A DNA stretch of 64,000 bases from a virus: the IMG/VR virus record IMGVR_UViG_3300028536_000014, positions 180,726-244,725 of that record. One strand, 5' to 3'. Each line of letters starts with the position of its first letter. Positions within the stretch are counted from its first letter, which is position 1. The position numbers and the translations under genes are program-made. The notes beneath the pieces were generated by a model, which saw only the letters and a program-made list of their open reading frames with translations, did not search any database and had not been told where the DNA came from. Below are positions 1-8,441 of the stretch, in pieces.

Positions 1-630
1 TAACATTTCCATATAACGTTGTAATTCAAGCGCATTAATGGTTAGATCGTTTATATTCCTAATCAACAAAGGCCCGATCATTGTAACCATAGGACAAGAA
101 TTTTTCCGTAAATTATTATTTTTACTATGAGTTTCTAGCCATTCATAAGGATCATAAATTGCAATAACAGAAGTTTCTTGTTTTAAATATCCAGGACTTA
201 TATCTTCATATTTCATATATACGAATTCGATCTTTGTGATTTTTCCAGTTCGAATTTGAAGTCCTTTCTTCAATAACTCTTTTTCATCTTCTGTTAATTG
301 ATAAGGATAAAGATTAACAACAATACGAGGTTCTCGTAAGAAGGGTGTTTTGATATTTCCTTCATACGTACGTTGACAAAAATCTCGTATGTAATTCACA
401 ATCGGTGTCATCATAGAAGCTTGAAGTGTGAGTTTATCACGATTCTTATAAAGCTCCTGGAATTTATTTTGATCAACACCTTTAAACACATCACGATCTC
501 GAGTAAAATAACCACCTTTGATATAATCTTCAAGACGGTTTGGATCGATCCTCATTAATGTACCCATACGGGTATCGATGATAGCATCAAGTTCTGTAAA
601 GAAAACAGAAGGAAGTACTTTTTCAGCCAC
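1..630 (-). CDS. Unknown phage protein, 3' part beyond window edge
   Basis: An open frame runs from a GTG codon at 630 to the left edge of the window (210 codons visible, no stop), so the C-terminus is missing. An in-frame TAG lies just upstream of the GTG (AAC GTT GTG GCT), which limits the start to this codon. There is no strong ribosome binding site. The N-terminus reads VAEKVLPSVFFTELDAI and is followed by a hydrophilic mixed alpha/beta-type sequence without a motif I recognise. It starts 15 nt after the stop of the RNAP-beta-like gene and is probably co-transcribed with it. Function unknown. Confidence 0.7.
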   Translation of the reverse strand, partial: MAEKVLPSVFFTELDAIIDTRMGTLMRIDPNRLEDYIKGGYFTRDRDVFKGVDQNKFQELYKNRDKLTLQASMMTPIVNYIRDFCQRTYEGNIKTPFLREPRIVVNLYPYQLTEDEKELLKKGLQIRTGKITKIEFVYMKYEDISPGYLKQETSVIAIYDPYEWLETHSKNNNLRKNSCPMVTMIGPLLIRNINDLTINALELQRYMEML

Positions 631-645
631 AACGTTCTAGTTTGA

Positions 646-1320
646 TCATAGATTATTACGAAGCATAGCTGCACTTAAAAAGGTACGAAGTGATGCTGTA
701 GATTCTACTCCACCCTGATATTTATCCAAGGTAGCAAGATTCACCGAACCGTATCGTGACATCAACCCATTAAACGCAATACGACTCTGAATATCACCTC
801 CACGATGTTTCATCGCTTCAATCAAAGGCGCTTCCAGATTCATAGCAGATAAAACTTGAATTTCAGGTCCTGAAAGTGCAGCACCTTTGGATTCACCTGT
901 TACTTGACCTGTTAAAGAATCAACAACACGAGTGCTCTTAGGAACCTTGATTTTCTTATCAGAGGTTTGAGATAAACGACGAACAGGTAAATCGATGACC
1001 ATATATTCAATTGGAGTAAGATGGTCGGGAAGACCTTCTTTACCGATAACCATAATCTTTGTAAAGAAACTATGACCTATCTTATCACCTACTTCTAAAT
1101 TGTTATCAAGACTGAGACCATCGTCAGTATGATTAGGAGAAATGATCATTAAAATCTCTTCTCCACTACTGAGTCTGTTCATGAAACGATTAAACTCATC
1201 ATCAGACATCGCTTTGAATCGTTTTTCATAAAGCTCACGATTCTGCTTGGACTTCGGAGTCAGACTCTCGATGCTATCGAGAATAAACATTTCAACCTGT
1301 TTCCGTTTGTTAGCAGCCAT
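646..1320 (-). CDS. Possible RNA polymerase beta C-terminal-like fragment
   Basis: A 224-residue protein. Seen: near residue 77 it has GDKIGHSFFTK, two lysines eight residues apart after G-D, followed by a stretch like E-x-LP...P. Further on come DSLTGQVTGESKG and then GPEIQVLSAMNL. Known: bacterial RpoB has GDK(x7)K with two active-centre lysines at the same spacing, then the GGKAQFGGQRFGEMEVWAL region. phiKZ-like phages encode split beta chains. Inferred: this could be a C-terminal piece of a divergent phage RNAP beta chain. It is shorter than known phage beta-C subunits, so it could also be a virion protein with chance resemblance. Leftward, 16 nt after the upstream gene. Confidence 0.4.
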   Translation of the reverse strand: MAANKRKQVEMFILDSIESLTPKSKQNRELYEKRFKAMSDDEFNRFMNRLSSGEEILMIISPNHTDDGLSLDNNLEVGDKIGHSFFTKIMVIGKEGLPDHLTPIEYMVIDLPVRRLSQTSDKKIKVPKSTRVVDSLTGQVTGESKGAALSGPEIQVLSAMNLEAPLIEAMKHRGGDIQSRIAFNGLMSRYGSVNLATLDKYQGGVESTASLRTFLSAAMLRNNL

Positions 1321-1336
1321 GATTGTCTCTCACTAA

Positions 1337-1708
1337 TTAAGGAATATAAATAGGAAGTTGATGTTGAAATACAAACGGAAGAACGGTGTTAGTAAATAAA
1401 CGCATCCAGTCTTCTTCCGAACCATTTGCAATCAAATGCAATCGAATTTCAATGGTGTCTATATTCAACATCATTAACTGTCGTGTCCAATAACGATTCA
1501 GCAGAAATCGCTGAATATGCGATTGTTTATCAACAGCCTCCATAATGATCGGGTCGTTATCAAACCCATTGATAGATTGGCCATTAAACATACCACTTGC
1601 GACAAGTTGGTTTCGAACCAGTGTAACCAGATCAATATCTCCATCTTGACGAGGAGCACTGAAACGTTCGAATCCTTCTTTTAATAGTCCAACGTTAAGA
1701 TCTTGCAT
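1337..1708 (-). CDS. Hypothetical protein, 123 aa
   Basis: A 123-residue protein starting at an ATG preceded by GAGGAATTCTC, a reasonable Shine-Dalgarno site. The sequence begins MQDLNVGLLKEGFERF and has a middle part rich in Ile/Leu/Arg, with no recognised domain, signal peptide or membrane segment. It lies in the same leftward run as the RNAP-beta-like fragment and a membrane protein. Length and context would fit a small virion or baseplate component, but there is no direct evidence for that. Confidence 0.65.
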   Translation of the reverse strand: MQDLNVGLLKEGFERFSAPRQDGDIDLVTLVRNQLVASGMFNGQSINGFDNDPIIMEAVDKQSHIQRFLLNRYWTRQLMMLNIDTIEIRLHLIANGSEEDWMRLFTNTVLPFVFQHQLPIYIP

Positions 1709-1774
1709 GAGAATTCCTCAATATGCTCCAATGTTGATGTTTTACGTTTTCTAAATATTTAATATTCGTATTCA

Positions 1775-2449
1775 TTAACACGAACACGGAGCTGGATATG
1801 TACCTAACACCCACCCAGTATAAGTATTGATAACGCGATCGAAACAACCTTGTGGTGTTTGAATACGTTGTCGAAGAATACCATCGCCAATGAAAACTTG
1901 ACACATGACGATACCACTACCGAATTGAATTGGAATCAAACGAGGTTGTTCGTGATGTGTGTCACTAACCCATAAAGCATTTGTAGTATGTGGTTGTAAT
2001 GCATTTTCAGAATCATGAAATGCATTACTTCCAATATCTGTTTTGCCGGATGTTAATACTGCAACATCTGACCATGCTACCCAACGATATTGAAATTGTT
2101 GCCAACCTGGACGTTTACCTCGAAGTAAAACATCTCCGGTATTGCAAACAGCCGATGAAATCTGAACACCTTCTTCCGTTGTGACAGAAGTGAAAATAGT
2201 TTTCTGTACACAATCGAAATTGATTTGCCATAATGAAGCTTGTACTTTGGCATCATCTACTCGACTGATAGGAACCCCCAGTTGCCACGACTCTATCGCT
2301 TTAATGACAGTAGGAATGGCTCCCATAAGAGAAATAGCGAGGGTTGGATAGATTAGAAACCATTGCCACCATCGATTGATCTTAGGTGTTGGGGCTGGAC
2401 TCTCGGGAACAGGTGTCTCGGATACCACTTCAGTAACTGAATCGTTCAT
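1775..2449 (-). CDS. Single-pass membrane protein, unknown function
   Basis: A 224-residue protein with a Pro/Glu-rich N-terminal tail (about residues 1-24). One hydrophobic segment spans about residues 28-50 (WWQWFLIYPTLAISLMGAIP) and a C-terminal domain of about 170 residues contains several cysteines (INFDCVQ, SAVCNTG, VMCQVF, QGCFD, APCSC). This layout suggests an inner-membrane anchor with a disulphide-containing domain outside the cytoplasm. Its ATG overlaps the stop of the upstream ATPase gene by 4 nt (ATGA), so the two are translationally coupled. Function not recognised. Confidence 0.7.
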   Translation of the reverse strand: MNDSVTEVVSETPVPESPAPTPKINRWWQWFLIYPTLAISLMGAIPTVIKAIESWQLGVPISRVDDAKVQASLWQINFDCVQKTIFTSVTTEEGVQISSAVCNTGDVLLRGKRPGWQQFQYRWVAWSDVAVLTSGKTDIGSNAFHDSENALQPHTTNALWVSDTHHEQPRLIPIQFGSGIVMCQVFIGDGILRQRIQTPQGCFDRVINTYTGWVLGTYPAPCSC

Positions 2450-3915
2450 TTCCCTTTCCTCAAAAATTGCTTCTTAACGGTTTTGTGGTCGTCTTCCATC
2501 CAGTATGGACAATAGTTACCAGCTGACATTTCAAGCAAGTCTAATGAACTGAGATAGTAATCTCCAACACTTTCATTACTATATGTCCACCACCCTCGTG
2601 TGTTTTCAAGAATAAAATCAACGTCATAACCCTGTGCTTTAAGTCCAGTATAAAGTGCATCAGCTGTCATCAATTTCTCACCGATATAAGGTTTCTGAAA
2701 CTGATACATCTGAGCCAGTTCTGAAGTGATATTCAAAGCACGACGTAGTTTTCTTGATTCATCGATCTTCTGTCGAACTGTTGTTCTTTGAAGTGTTTCT
2801 TCAGGAAATAGAAATAATCGATAGGTTCGATCGTTTCCATCAAATCCAAAAGATTCATAATCCTTCAGTAAGTTGAATTCAGTGAGAGAGGGCAGAACAC
2901 CTTCCGACTGAGATACCACGATATCCAATTTGAACCCATTCGGACCCGCGTTACCACGGATGTGTTGGAGAGAAACAAGATTAAGGTCAGTATCACCAAC
3001 CACTGCCTGACCTTGTAACTTAGGGAATTTTGGTGTTTTGTCATCTTTATTCCAAAGCAAACCACAATTTGTAACAAGCCATAAATTGTGTTGTTGATAG
3101 AGAAACTGTCCAGTAACACCTTTAATCTTGGTGTCGGTATTCAGGAATTGAAGTTGCTTCTTAGGAGGGGCTTGACCTGGACCTGATGACATGGTGTTAT
3201 TAGCACCAATATGAGCTGTTGCCAGAATATAATGTTTAGAAGCTGCTCCTAGAGAAGGAAGTTCATGAAGCATTTGGGCTTTACCTAAACCTTCTCTCAT
3301 AAATAAATGAGAACCAGATGAATCACCGATATTGTTTTTATCCATTATATCAGCAGCTGCATTAATATGCATGGCAGAGATACTATCTAACTCGCTGAAA
3401 GTTGGAACCAATTCTGTAGCACGTTTACCTTCTTTGTTATTGAAAGGTAAATTAACTTGGAACTGTTTAGCATTCTTTCGTTTGTCATGCATGAATTCGC
3501 GAAGCTTTGAGTACCACTCATCGGCTAAATAAGCAGATGAATCTGAAATAACCCAAGATCCTTCATCAATAAGATCGATATTACTGAATTGAGGAAATTG
3601 ACACATAAATTTCTTTAACCACTGAGTATGAATATTCGTTTCACTATCATACGTCGAACAAGAGGTTTCAGTAGCAGTCCAAATTTTAGCCATCGCACTC
3701 AGGAGCTGATAATGTAAGATAGTAGACTTGTACATCTTACCAGGCCCAACAATGGCCGTTAATGGACCCAAACCACCCATCAGAACCCATTCACCGTAAA
3801 TGCCACGAACCCAATATCCTGTTGGAATATCAAGTGTAGCGCCAATGTTAATCAACGTCTTATGCTGATCAATTGGTTTAAACCCTGGCTTCAGAATCAT
3901 TTTTATTTTTCTCAT
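2446..3915 (-). CDS. RecA/DnaB-fold P-loop ATPase
   Basis: A 489-residue protein. A P-loop-like motif GPGKMYKST lies at about residues 57-65, in the position expected of a RecA-type core after the LxxGGLGPLTAIV strand. A Walker-B-like TFSELDSISAMH lies near residues 172-183, followed by a basic, polar region and a helical C-terminus. The second glycine of GxxxxGKS/T is replaced by tyrosine. Likely role: DNA recombination or replication ATPase (UvsX-like or DnaB-like); I cannot decide between these. Two ATG codons (3915 and 3900) could start it and neither has a strong ribosome site. Divergent from the rightward gene at 3999. Confidence 0.6.
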   Translation of the reverse strand: MRKIKMILKPGFKPIDQHKTLINIGATLDIPTGYWVRGIYGEWVLMGGLGPLTAIVGPGKMYKSTILHYQLLSAMAKIWTATETSCSTYDSETNIHTQWLKKFMCQFPQFSNIDLIDEGSWVISDSSAYLADEWYSKLREFMHDKRKNAKQFQVNLPFNNKEGKRATELVPTFSELDSISAMHINAAADIMDKNNIGDSSGSHLFMREGLGKAQMLHELPSLGAASKHYILATAHIGANNTMSSGPGQAPPKKQLQFLNTDTKIKGVTGQFLYQQHNLWLVTNCGLLWNKDDKTPKFPKLQGQAVVGDTDLNLVSLQHIRGNAGPNGFKLDIVVSQSEGVLPSLTEFNLLKDYESFGFDGNDRTYRLFLFPEETLQRTTVRQKIDESRKLRRALNITSELAQMYQFQKPYIGEKLMTADALYTGLKAQGYDVDFILENTRGWWTYSNESVGDYYLSSLDLLEMSAGNYCPYWMEDDHKTVKKQFLRKGK

Positions 3916-3998
3916 ATAAGCGAACCATGCGCTATTTGATGAGTAGCGTTATAGGTTTTTTAAACCTATTCATAAATTAAAAACCAGGAATTATATCC

Positions 3999-4856
3999 AT
4001 GAAATTTTATAAGCTTGCTTTAGAGAATAGCGCAACTTGTTTTACGGAAGCGCAGTTCATGAATGAGCTAGCTCTTGAATCGACGATGGCTACCAATGTC
4101 ATTGACTTCTTTCGTAGAAGTCTTCCCATTATGACGAACGAGTTGAAAGACTACGTTAGTCATTTCAGAACACCGGATCAAGAGATCGATCTCACTGCAA
4201 TCGATTCAAATTACGCAACATCCGAAAGACATAAACTTGAACGTTACTATACGAGTTGGAGGGAGGTTCTCGTTCAAGTTCCAGAAGGCTTTAAGAAGGG
4301 AGAGTTTCTTCCTTACGTTATGGCTCTCAACAGTATTGGTTCCAATCTGTTTGAACAAACTAACAAACTGATCTCGGAGTATCGATTTGCTCTCTCGTCT
4401 ATTATCAGCAATAAAGAACAGCGTACATCTCTTAAAGATCTTTCTTACAATTATGAAGGGATTACCTCCGCTCGATCCGAATTGGAAGAAAGAATCGCTT
4501 CCTTCTTTGAGTCAACAACGACTTCTCGCTACAGACTTATCGACGTCCTCCCTCGATATTCCGATAGCAAAAGACTCATCGGAGAAACCAAACAACTCGC
4601 CAGACTCGTTAGCATCAAACAGTTAACGCAAATTAAAACACTTGTTAATGAGACTGTTAGTGTCTTGATGGTTTTAGAAAATCAAATTACCAAAGGTGAT
4701 ATGAGTGATATTTCTCCACAAGTCGTGAAGAATATAGCTCAAGGCGCTTATGAACTGGCCAAATATATCGACAGTATAGCAGTCTTCTATTATGCAGGTG
4801 TTAGTATTATCACTTGCGTGAATCTTCTTTTTGATAAAATAAAAGATTTTGAATAA
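3999..4856 (+). CDS. Internal-head-protein-like virion protein
   Basis: A 285-residue, mostly helical protein, one of the few rightward genes. The start ATG follows AGGAATTATATCC. Near its N-terminus it carries ALE-N (residues 7-9) and ALE-S (26-28), fitting the A/S-x-E cleavage motif also found in the capsid protein (after residue 120) and the internal head proteins at 58.4-60.9 kb. In known phiKZ-like phages a prohead protease trims packaged head proteins at such sites. Inferred: a head-packaged protein with a short propeptide. Not proven; overall similarity to the other two is low. Confidence 0.45.
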   Translation: MKFYKLALENSATCFTEAQFMNELALESTMATNVIDFFRRSLPIMTNELKDYVSHFRTPDQEIDLTAIDSNYATSERHKLERYYTSWREVLVQVPEGFKKGEFLPYVMALNSIGSNLFEQTNKLISEYRFALSSIISNKEQRTSLKDLSYNYEGITSARSELEERIASFFESTTTSRYRLIDVLPRYSDSKRLIGETKQLARLVSIKQLTQIKTLVNETVSVLMVLENQITKGDMSDISPQVVKNIAQGAYELAKYIDSIAVFYYAGVSIITCVNLLFDKIKDFE

Positions 4857-4865
4857 TTACACATC

Positions 4866-4903
4866 ACACTCCATACTCCTGGATATCCAGGAGTATGGAG
4901 TGT
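4866..4903. terminator. Bidirectional hairpin terminator (38-nt perfect palindrome)
   Basis: A perfect 19+19 palindrome lies between the convergent genes ending at 4856 and 4910. Stem arms start ACACTCCATACTCC. It has no long U-tract, but its position between convergent stops suggests it ends transcription from both sides. Confidence 0.7.
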
Positions 4904-4909
4904 TATTAT

Positions 4910-5416
4910 TCAGATCAAACAGGAATTGAAACGTTTATTAAACAATTCAGTTAAACATTGCATCAAATCATTTTTGATGAAAGAAGTTGGTGCATATACA
5001 ATCCATTCTGGTGTTTTACGAATGAAGAAGTTGCATATTTGTTCCAATTCTTTTTCATTGATTTCACAAACATCAAGATTAGTGACATCAATAACTTTGT
5101 CATCTAAAATGATTTGTTCTTTCAAGATGGATTTCCAAATCATATTTCGCATGAACTTAGGAATCCAATAACTTTGACCTTTATAGGTCATTTTCAAAAG
5201 ATTGTTAATCTTCTCGAACAAGATGAAATCAGGCTTATCTGTGAAACTAGTAAGCGCGATGATACTTGCAATATACAGAACCCGTTTCCACTTCCTTGGC
5301 ATGTTAGGTGCAAATTCCGTTTTAAACCAATACGCAAGCCAACGCGTGATTGGATTCTGGATCGGTTCATTTAAGTACCGATAAGCTCCAGAAATTTTTT
5401 CGGGAAATGTAGTCAT
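4910..5416 (-). CDS. Hypothetical protein, 168 aa
   Basis: The start is placed at the ATG at 5416 (MTTFPEKISGAYRYL) because GGAG lies 8 nt upstream; a further upstream ATG at 5458 has no ribosome site. The protein has a Trp/Arg-rich N-terminal third (RWLAYWFKTEF), a moderately hydrophobic middle (VLYIASIIALTSF) and a Lys/Asn-rich C-terminus. No domain recognised. It is the last gene of a leftward run after the RNase H gene and ends at a palindromic terminator. Confidence 0.6.
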   Translation of the reverse strand: MTTFPEKISGAYRYLNEPIQNPITRWLAYWFKTEFAPNMPRKWKRVLYIASIIALTSFTDKPDFILFEKINNLLKMTYKGQSYWIPKFMRNMIWKSILKEQIILDDKVIDVTNLDVCEINEKELEQICNFFIRKTPEWIVYAPTSFIKNDLMQCLTELFNKRFNSCLI

Positions 5417-5479
5417 TACGACAACTCCAAATTTGTAAAAGGAGGAAGAAGTACTCATTTAATATTAGGATTTTTTTTT

Positions 5480-6970
5480 CTAGGAAGGAAGAACGATCTG
5501 ATTGGCAAAGTAGTTAGACCATATTCCAACTCCGAAGTTTGATTGGATAATAGTCGAATATTTCATAATTCCTCCATCTATCCAGGTTAGAAGATAAATC
5601 ATTGGAATTGCATCTTCCAAATATTTAAGATTGTTTCGTGGAAGACAATCAAATCCCAACATGTAAGGGACACGAACAGGTATCATCTTTTCACGATGTT
5701 CAATTTCGATGTCTAACGAAAGGTTTTTAAATCCTACGATAAAATCAGGAAGTAGTTCATGTTTGATTTTACCTTTCTTATCTGTTGTGATATTGAAGAA
5801 TTTGTCTGTAATATCGTGGACTGTGATCTTCATTGCACCAACTAACCAATGAAGATCAACGTCACGTTCTTTAAACCCTATTAACATTTCTTCAAGAAAT
5901 GCAAAATGTTCCAACGCACGAAGTGAAAGCCCTGCAGGGTTCATTTCCAATGTCAGTGGTTTCTTATCCACTAAGTAAAGTGAAGCATCTCGCTTCTGAC
6001 CATACATAGCGTAAGGACCGTATTTATATAGCCACGGATAGACCTGTTTGCTATAAACAGAATCCAGTTTCATTAACGCAATAACGTTAATGCCGTTAGA
6101 ATGTTGATATTGTTTCTTTTTGATTTCCTCAATAACTTGATCAGGTTCGTTAAGATAAATAACTGAATACCCCATTGAAGCAGAAGGTTTACCGATAATA
6201 AAATCAGTATCTGAGGAAATTGCGAGATGATAAATACCGGCTTGGTTATATTCTGGTAGTGAATTAAAATAAAGTCTAGAGAAAGCGATATAAGGATTAC
6301 GATCTGGCTCAGATTTCCAATAACCTTTTGCTACAGATGTTTCGATTGAAGTAATGATTTTTCGTTCTTGACTATGGTTCATACCGATGCCTGCTAAGAT
6401 ATCGGCACGTTCATTACCCAAATGACCATCATGGCTTCTGATCCAATAAATTTGGATATCAACTCCAGTTTGACGGAGTGTTTTGAGAAGATTATAAGTC
6501 TTCTCTAACAATTCACGATTACCTACAGGTGAACCATCTGCTTTTAACCAATTGTTCTTTTCCCACCGTTTACACCATTCTGTCATTGAAGTTCTTAAAT
6601 ATTCGCTATCTGTATAAACACGAACAACTTGAAGTTTGTAATCTTCGAGAAACTTTAGAAGGTGATAAAGTCCTTGGATCTCAGCAACGTTATTCGTCAT
6701 CAATTCAGAATGAGAACCAAAACCGTCTACGTATTCGGTTGGTATAACACATTGAGCATGTTGTGGAAGTTCGTGTGCGATATTGACATAACCATGAGTG
6801 GTATGCTTAAATGATTCAACAACCACAGCTTTGCTGACCACCTCCTGATAAAAATAACCATGAATACCCCAGCCGATATAACCAGGATTATGGGGTCTGC
6901 ATGATCCATCTACGTAGAAGACACCCGATTGAGTTACAAGTTTGCTATGACTCTCTGTTGATTTACTCAT
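5480..6970 (-). CDS. RNase H-domain protein with ~300-residue C-terminal extension
   Basis: A 496-residue protein. Residues about 14-200 form a type-1 RNase H domain, which cleaves RNA in RNA-DNA hybrids: D21 in FYVDGS, E97 in NNVAEIQ, D121 in VYTDSEY, and H180 followed by D190 in the NERADILAG block; all four acidic residues are present. Known role: primer removal during phage DNA replication. Residues about 210-496 match nothing I know; typical RNase HI is about 155 residues, so this is a fusion or a much enlarged enzyme. The start ATG overlaps the stop of the membrane-protein gene at 6970-7290. Confidence 0.85.
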   Translation of the reverse strand: MSKSTESHSKLVTQSGVFYVDGSCRPHNPGYIGWGIHGYFYQEVVSKAVVVESFKHTTHGYVNIAHELPQHAQCVIPTEYVDGFGSHSELMTNNVAEIQGLYHLLKFLEDYKLQVVRVYTDSEYLRTSMTEWCKRWEKNNWLKADGSPVGNRELLEKTYNLLKTLRQTGVDIQIYWIRSHDGHLGNERADILAGIGMNHSQERKIITSIETSVAKGYWKSEPDRNPYIAFSRLYFNSLPEYNQAGIYHLAISSDTDFIIGKPSASMGYSVIYLNEPDQVIEEIKKKQYQHSNGINVIALMKLDSVYSKQVYPWLYKYGPYAMYGQKRDASLYLVDKKPLTLEMNPAGLSLRALEHFAFLEEMLIGFKERDVDLHWLVGAMKITVHDITDKFFNITTDKKGKIKHELLPDFIVGFKNLSLDIEIEHREKMIPVRVPYMLGFDCLPRNNLKYLEDAIPMIYLLTWIDGGIMKYSTIIQSNFGVGIWSNYFANQIVLPS

Positions 6971-7290
6971 TACTGAATCGGTTTTGATGGCGGATGGAGT
7001 TCATTCTGACTAATTCCTGTAGGTGTCTGTGGTACAGCAGGAGGAGTACAAGTTTTCAATTGTTTTTCTTGCGTGATTATAATCACTTCTTGTTCTTTAA
7101 CTTTCTTGTAAAGAAAAAGTGTTCGATTACTTAAAAAGGAACTTAAAGAAATCAAACATACGAATAATAGAAAGATCGTAAACTTCCGAGTATTAAAAGA
7201 ACTGTGTTTAAAATCTGATTCTTCTTTATTATCAAAAAACAGATCTTTAAAGAAATCAACAATGATCGCTAGACGTGACCAAAAAGACAT
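6970..7290 (-). CDS. Small membrane protein, 106 aa
   Basis: The ATG at 7290 follows a very strong AGGAGG ribosome site. The protein has one clear transmembrane stretch at about residues 36-58 (FTIFLLFVCLISLSSFL), then a short coiled-coil-like segment (KKVKEQEVIIITQEKQLK) and a Pro-rich tail. This resembles i-spanin or membrane-anchor topology, but no partner lipoprotein is adjacent. Overlaps the RNase H gene start. Function unknown. Confidence 0.65.
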   Translation of the reverse strand: MSFWSRLAIIVDFFKDLFFDNKEESDFKHSSFNTRKFTIFLLFVCLISLSSFLSNRTLFLYKKVKEQEVIIITQEKQLKTCTPPAVPQTPTGISQNELHPPSKPIQ

Positions 7291-7347
7291 TTATTTTTCC
7301 TCCTTCTAAATTGTCTGAGACACCATCTTCCATCTCGAGAAATCAAT

Positions 7348-7962
7348 ATGTCCAGTAGCGATAAATATATTCCTTCTATTGGTACCCGAGGTTATTACCA
7401 ATTACTGACTCCCTTTGATACCCTTATCGGTACTAACGAACAATATACGCTTAAGTCTGTTCGTACTATTAGTGATTACATCGCAGCTAACGAAGATGTC
7501 AAAAATAACATTTATGTTGCTAATAGCATTAGTGATGCCTATCAAGCTGATTTTCAAAATGATATCGAGATTCTAGGTATTCAGTCGGAACGTGGTGCTT
7601 GGGTTTATGTTCCTATTACTTACGTGGAATGTTATCCAATTGTAAATGGTATACCGTACCGCACAGCGAGTATTGTATTACCACTACAACCGATTCCAAC
7701 CGATATTGATCTCACAAATCTTTTATCTCAGCTCAATCAAGTTGTCCTTGAATCGCTTGGTTTTAATGTAACACCAACGGTTGTAGAGACTTCTAAGGTT
7801 GTTCTGGTTTCAACCAGTGCTGATGCAACCTTGCAAACAGATCGTGCTGTCTATAGAACGATCACAACACCTTACAGTCAGATTCTTCAATTGAATAACG
7901 ATCTTACAATTGCGAATGACAAGGTTGCGGCCTTAGAAGAATATATTCTAGCGCATCCATAA
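7348..7962 (+). CDS. Virion (baseplate/tail)-like protein, 204 aa
   Basis: A rightward gene of 204 residues, starting after GAGAAATCAAT. The sequence is rich in Thr, Val, Ile and Tyr with short beta-type segments (VYVPITYVECYPIVNG, KVVLVSTSADATL) and ends in a short predicted helix (LTIANDKVAALEEYILAHP). No enzyme motif. The composition and rightward orientation match the window's other structural genes, so a minor tail or baseplate protein is inferred. Confidence 0.5.
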   Translation: MSSSDKYIPSIGTRGYYQLLTPFDTLIGTNEQYTLKSVRTISDYIAANEDVKNNIYVANSISDAYQADFQNDIEILGIQSERGAWVYVPITYVECYPIVNGIPYRTASIVLPLQPIPTDIDLTNLLSQLNQVVLESLGFNVTPTVVETSKVVLVSTSADATLQTDRAVYRTITTPYSQILQLNNDLTIANDKVAALEEYILAHP

Positions 7963-8000
7963 TAAAATATATATGTTTCAAATTGGAACAAAAAAAATAC

Positions 8001-8032
8001 ACATACCCACGGCATTGTAGCCGTGGGTATGT
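8001..8032. terminator. Hairpin terminator between convergent genes
   Basis: A 13-bp perfect stem (ACATACCCACGGC) with a 6-nt loop. Read leftward it is followed by a run of U (plus-strand A tract at about 7989-7998), a typical intrinsic terminator. Loop and stem core are almost identical to the hairpin at 46171-46207. Confidence 0.8.
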
Positions 8033-8046
8033 TATGCTTTACAGAT

Positions 8047-8199
8047 TTACGCGTGAGCGTGTTCGCCGGGCGGCCGATTCGCTTCCTTGATCTGCTTCTT
8101 GTGCTTGCGATTGACCAGGCTGCGCCAGCCGTAGACGACGGCGGTACCGATAGCCACAATGGAAAGAGCTGCGACGGCACCGATTGACTTGTCCGACAT
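8047..8199 (-). CDS. Small single-pass membrane protein, 50 aa
   Basis: The start is set at the ATG at 8199 (MSDKSIGAVAAL) because AAGGAG precedes it; a longer frame to 8301 would overlap the next gene. One transmembrane helix covers about residues 6-27, followed by a basic tail (NRKHKKQIKEANR). Codon use is clearly GC-richer than the neighbours, like the capsid gene, suggesting high expression. Its layout repeats that of the gene at 8232-8414. Confidence 0.7.
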   Translation of the reverse strand: MSDKSIGAVAALSIVAIGTAVVYGWRSLVNRKHKKQIKEANRPPGEHAHA

Positions 8200-8231
8200 G
8201 TTGATTCTCCTTACTACGATGGGTGGTGATT

Positions 8232-8414
8232 TTACAACGATGATGTTTCCTGCATCGATGAAACTCTTTTGAGCGCCATCAATTTCTTCCTTCTTATCCA
8301 CTCCGCACGTTGCTTTTTGACGTTGCGAATTTTGAAGTAGTTGTACATAACAACGATTACACCAACAACAGCAGCACCTACAACCGTGCTGTTAATATTG
8401 TCATTGTCTGTCAT
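8232..8414 (-). CDS. Small single-pass membrane protein, 60 aa
   Basis: The ATG at 8414 is preceded by AGGAG. A hydrophobic helix spans about residues 10-27 (VVGAAVVGVIVVMYNYF), then a strongly basic stretch (KIRNVKKQRAEWIRRKK). Its topology and size match the downstream gene at 8047-8199; the two may be distant duplicates. Middle gene of a three-gene leftward unit. Function unknown. Confidence 0.7.
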   Translation of the reverse strand: MTDNDNINSTVVGAAVVGVIVVMYNYFKIRNVKKQRAEWIRRKKLMALKRVSSMQETSSL

Positions 8415-8441
8415 ATTTGTCTCCTAACATACTACAATGAA

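Noticed and set aside
373-558. Rightward 61-residue frame
   Set aside because: It lies wholly inside the leftward open frame 1-630, which has phage-like codon use; no ribosome site of its own.
1695-1904. 69-residue leftward frame
   Set aside because: It overlaps the ends of two better supported genes in another frame and has no ribosome site.
8047-8301. 84-residue longer version of the small membrane gene
   Set aside because: The longer frame overlaps the next gene; the ATG at 8199 has an AAGGAG site at correct spacing.
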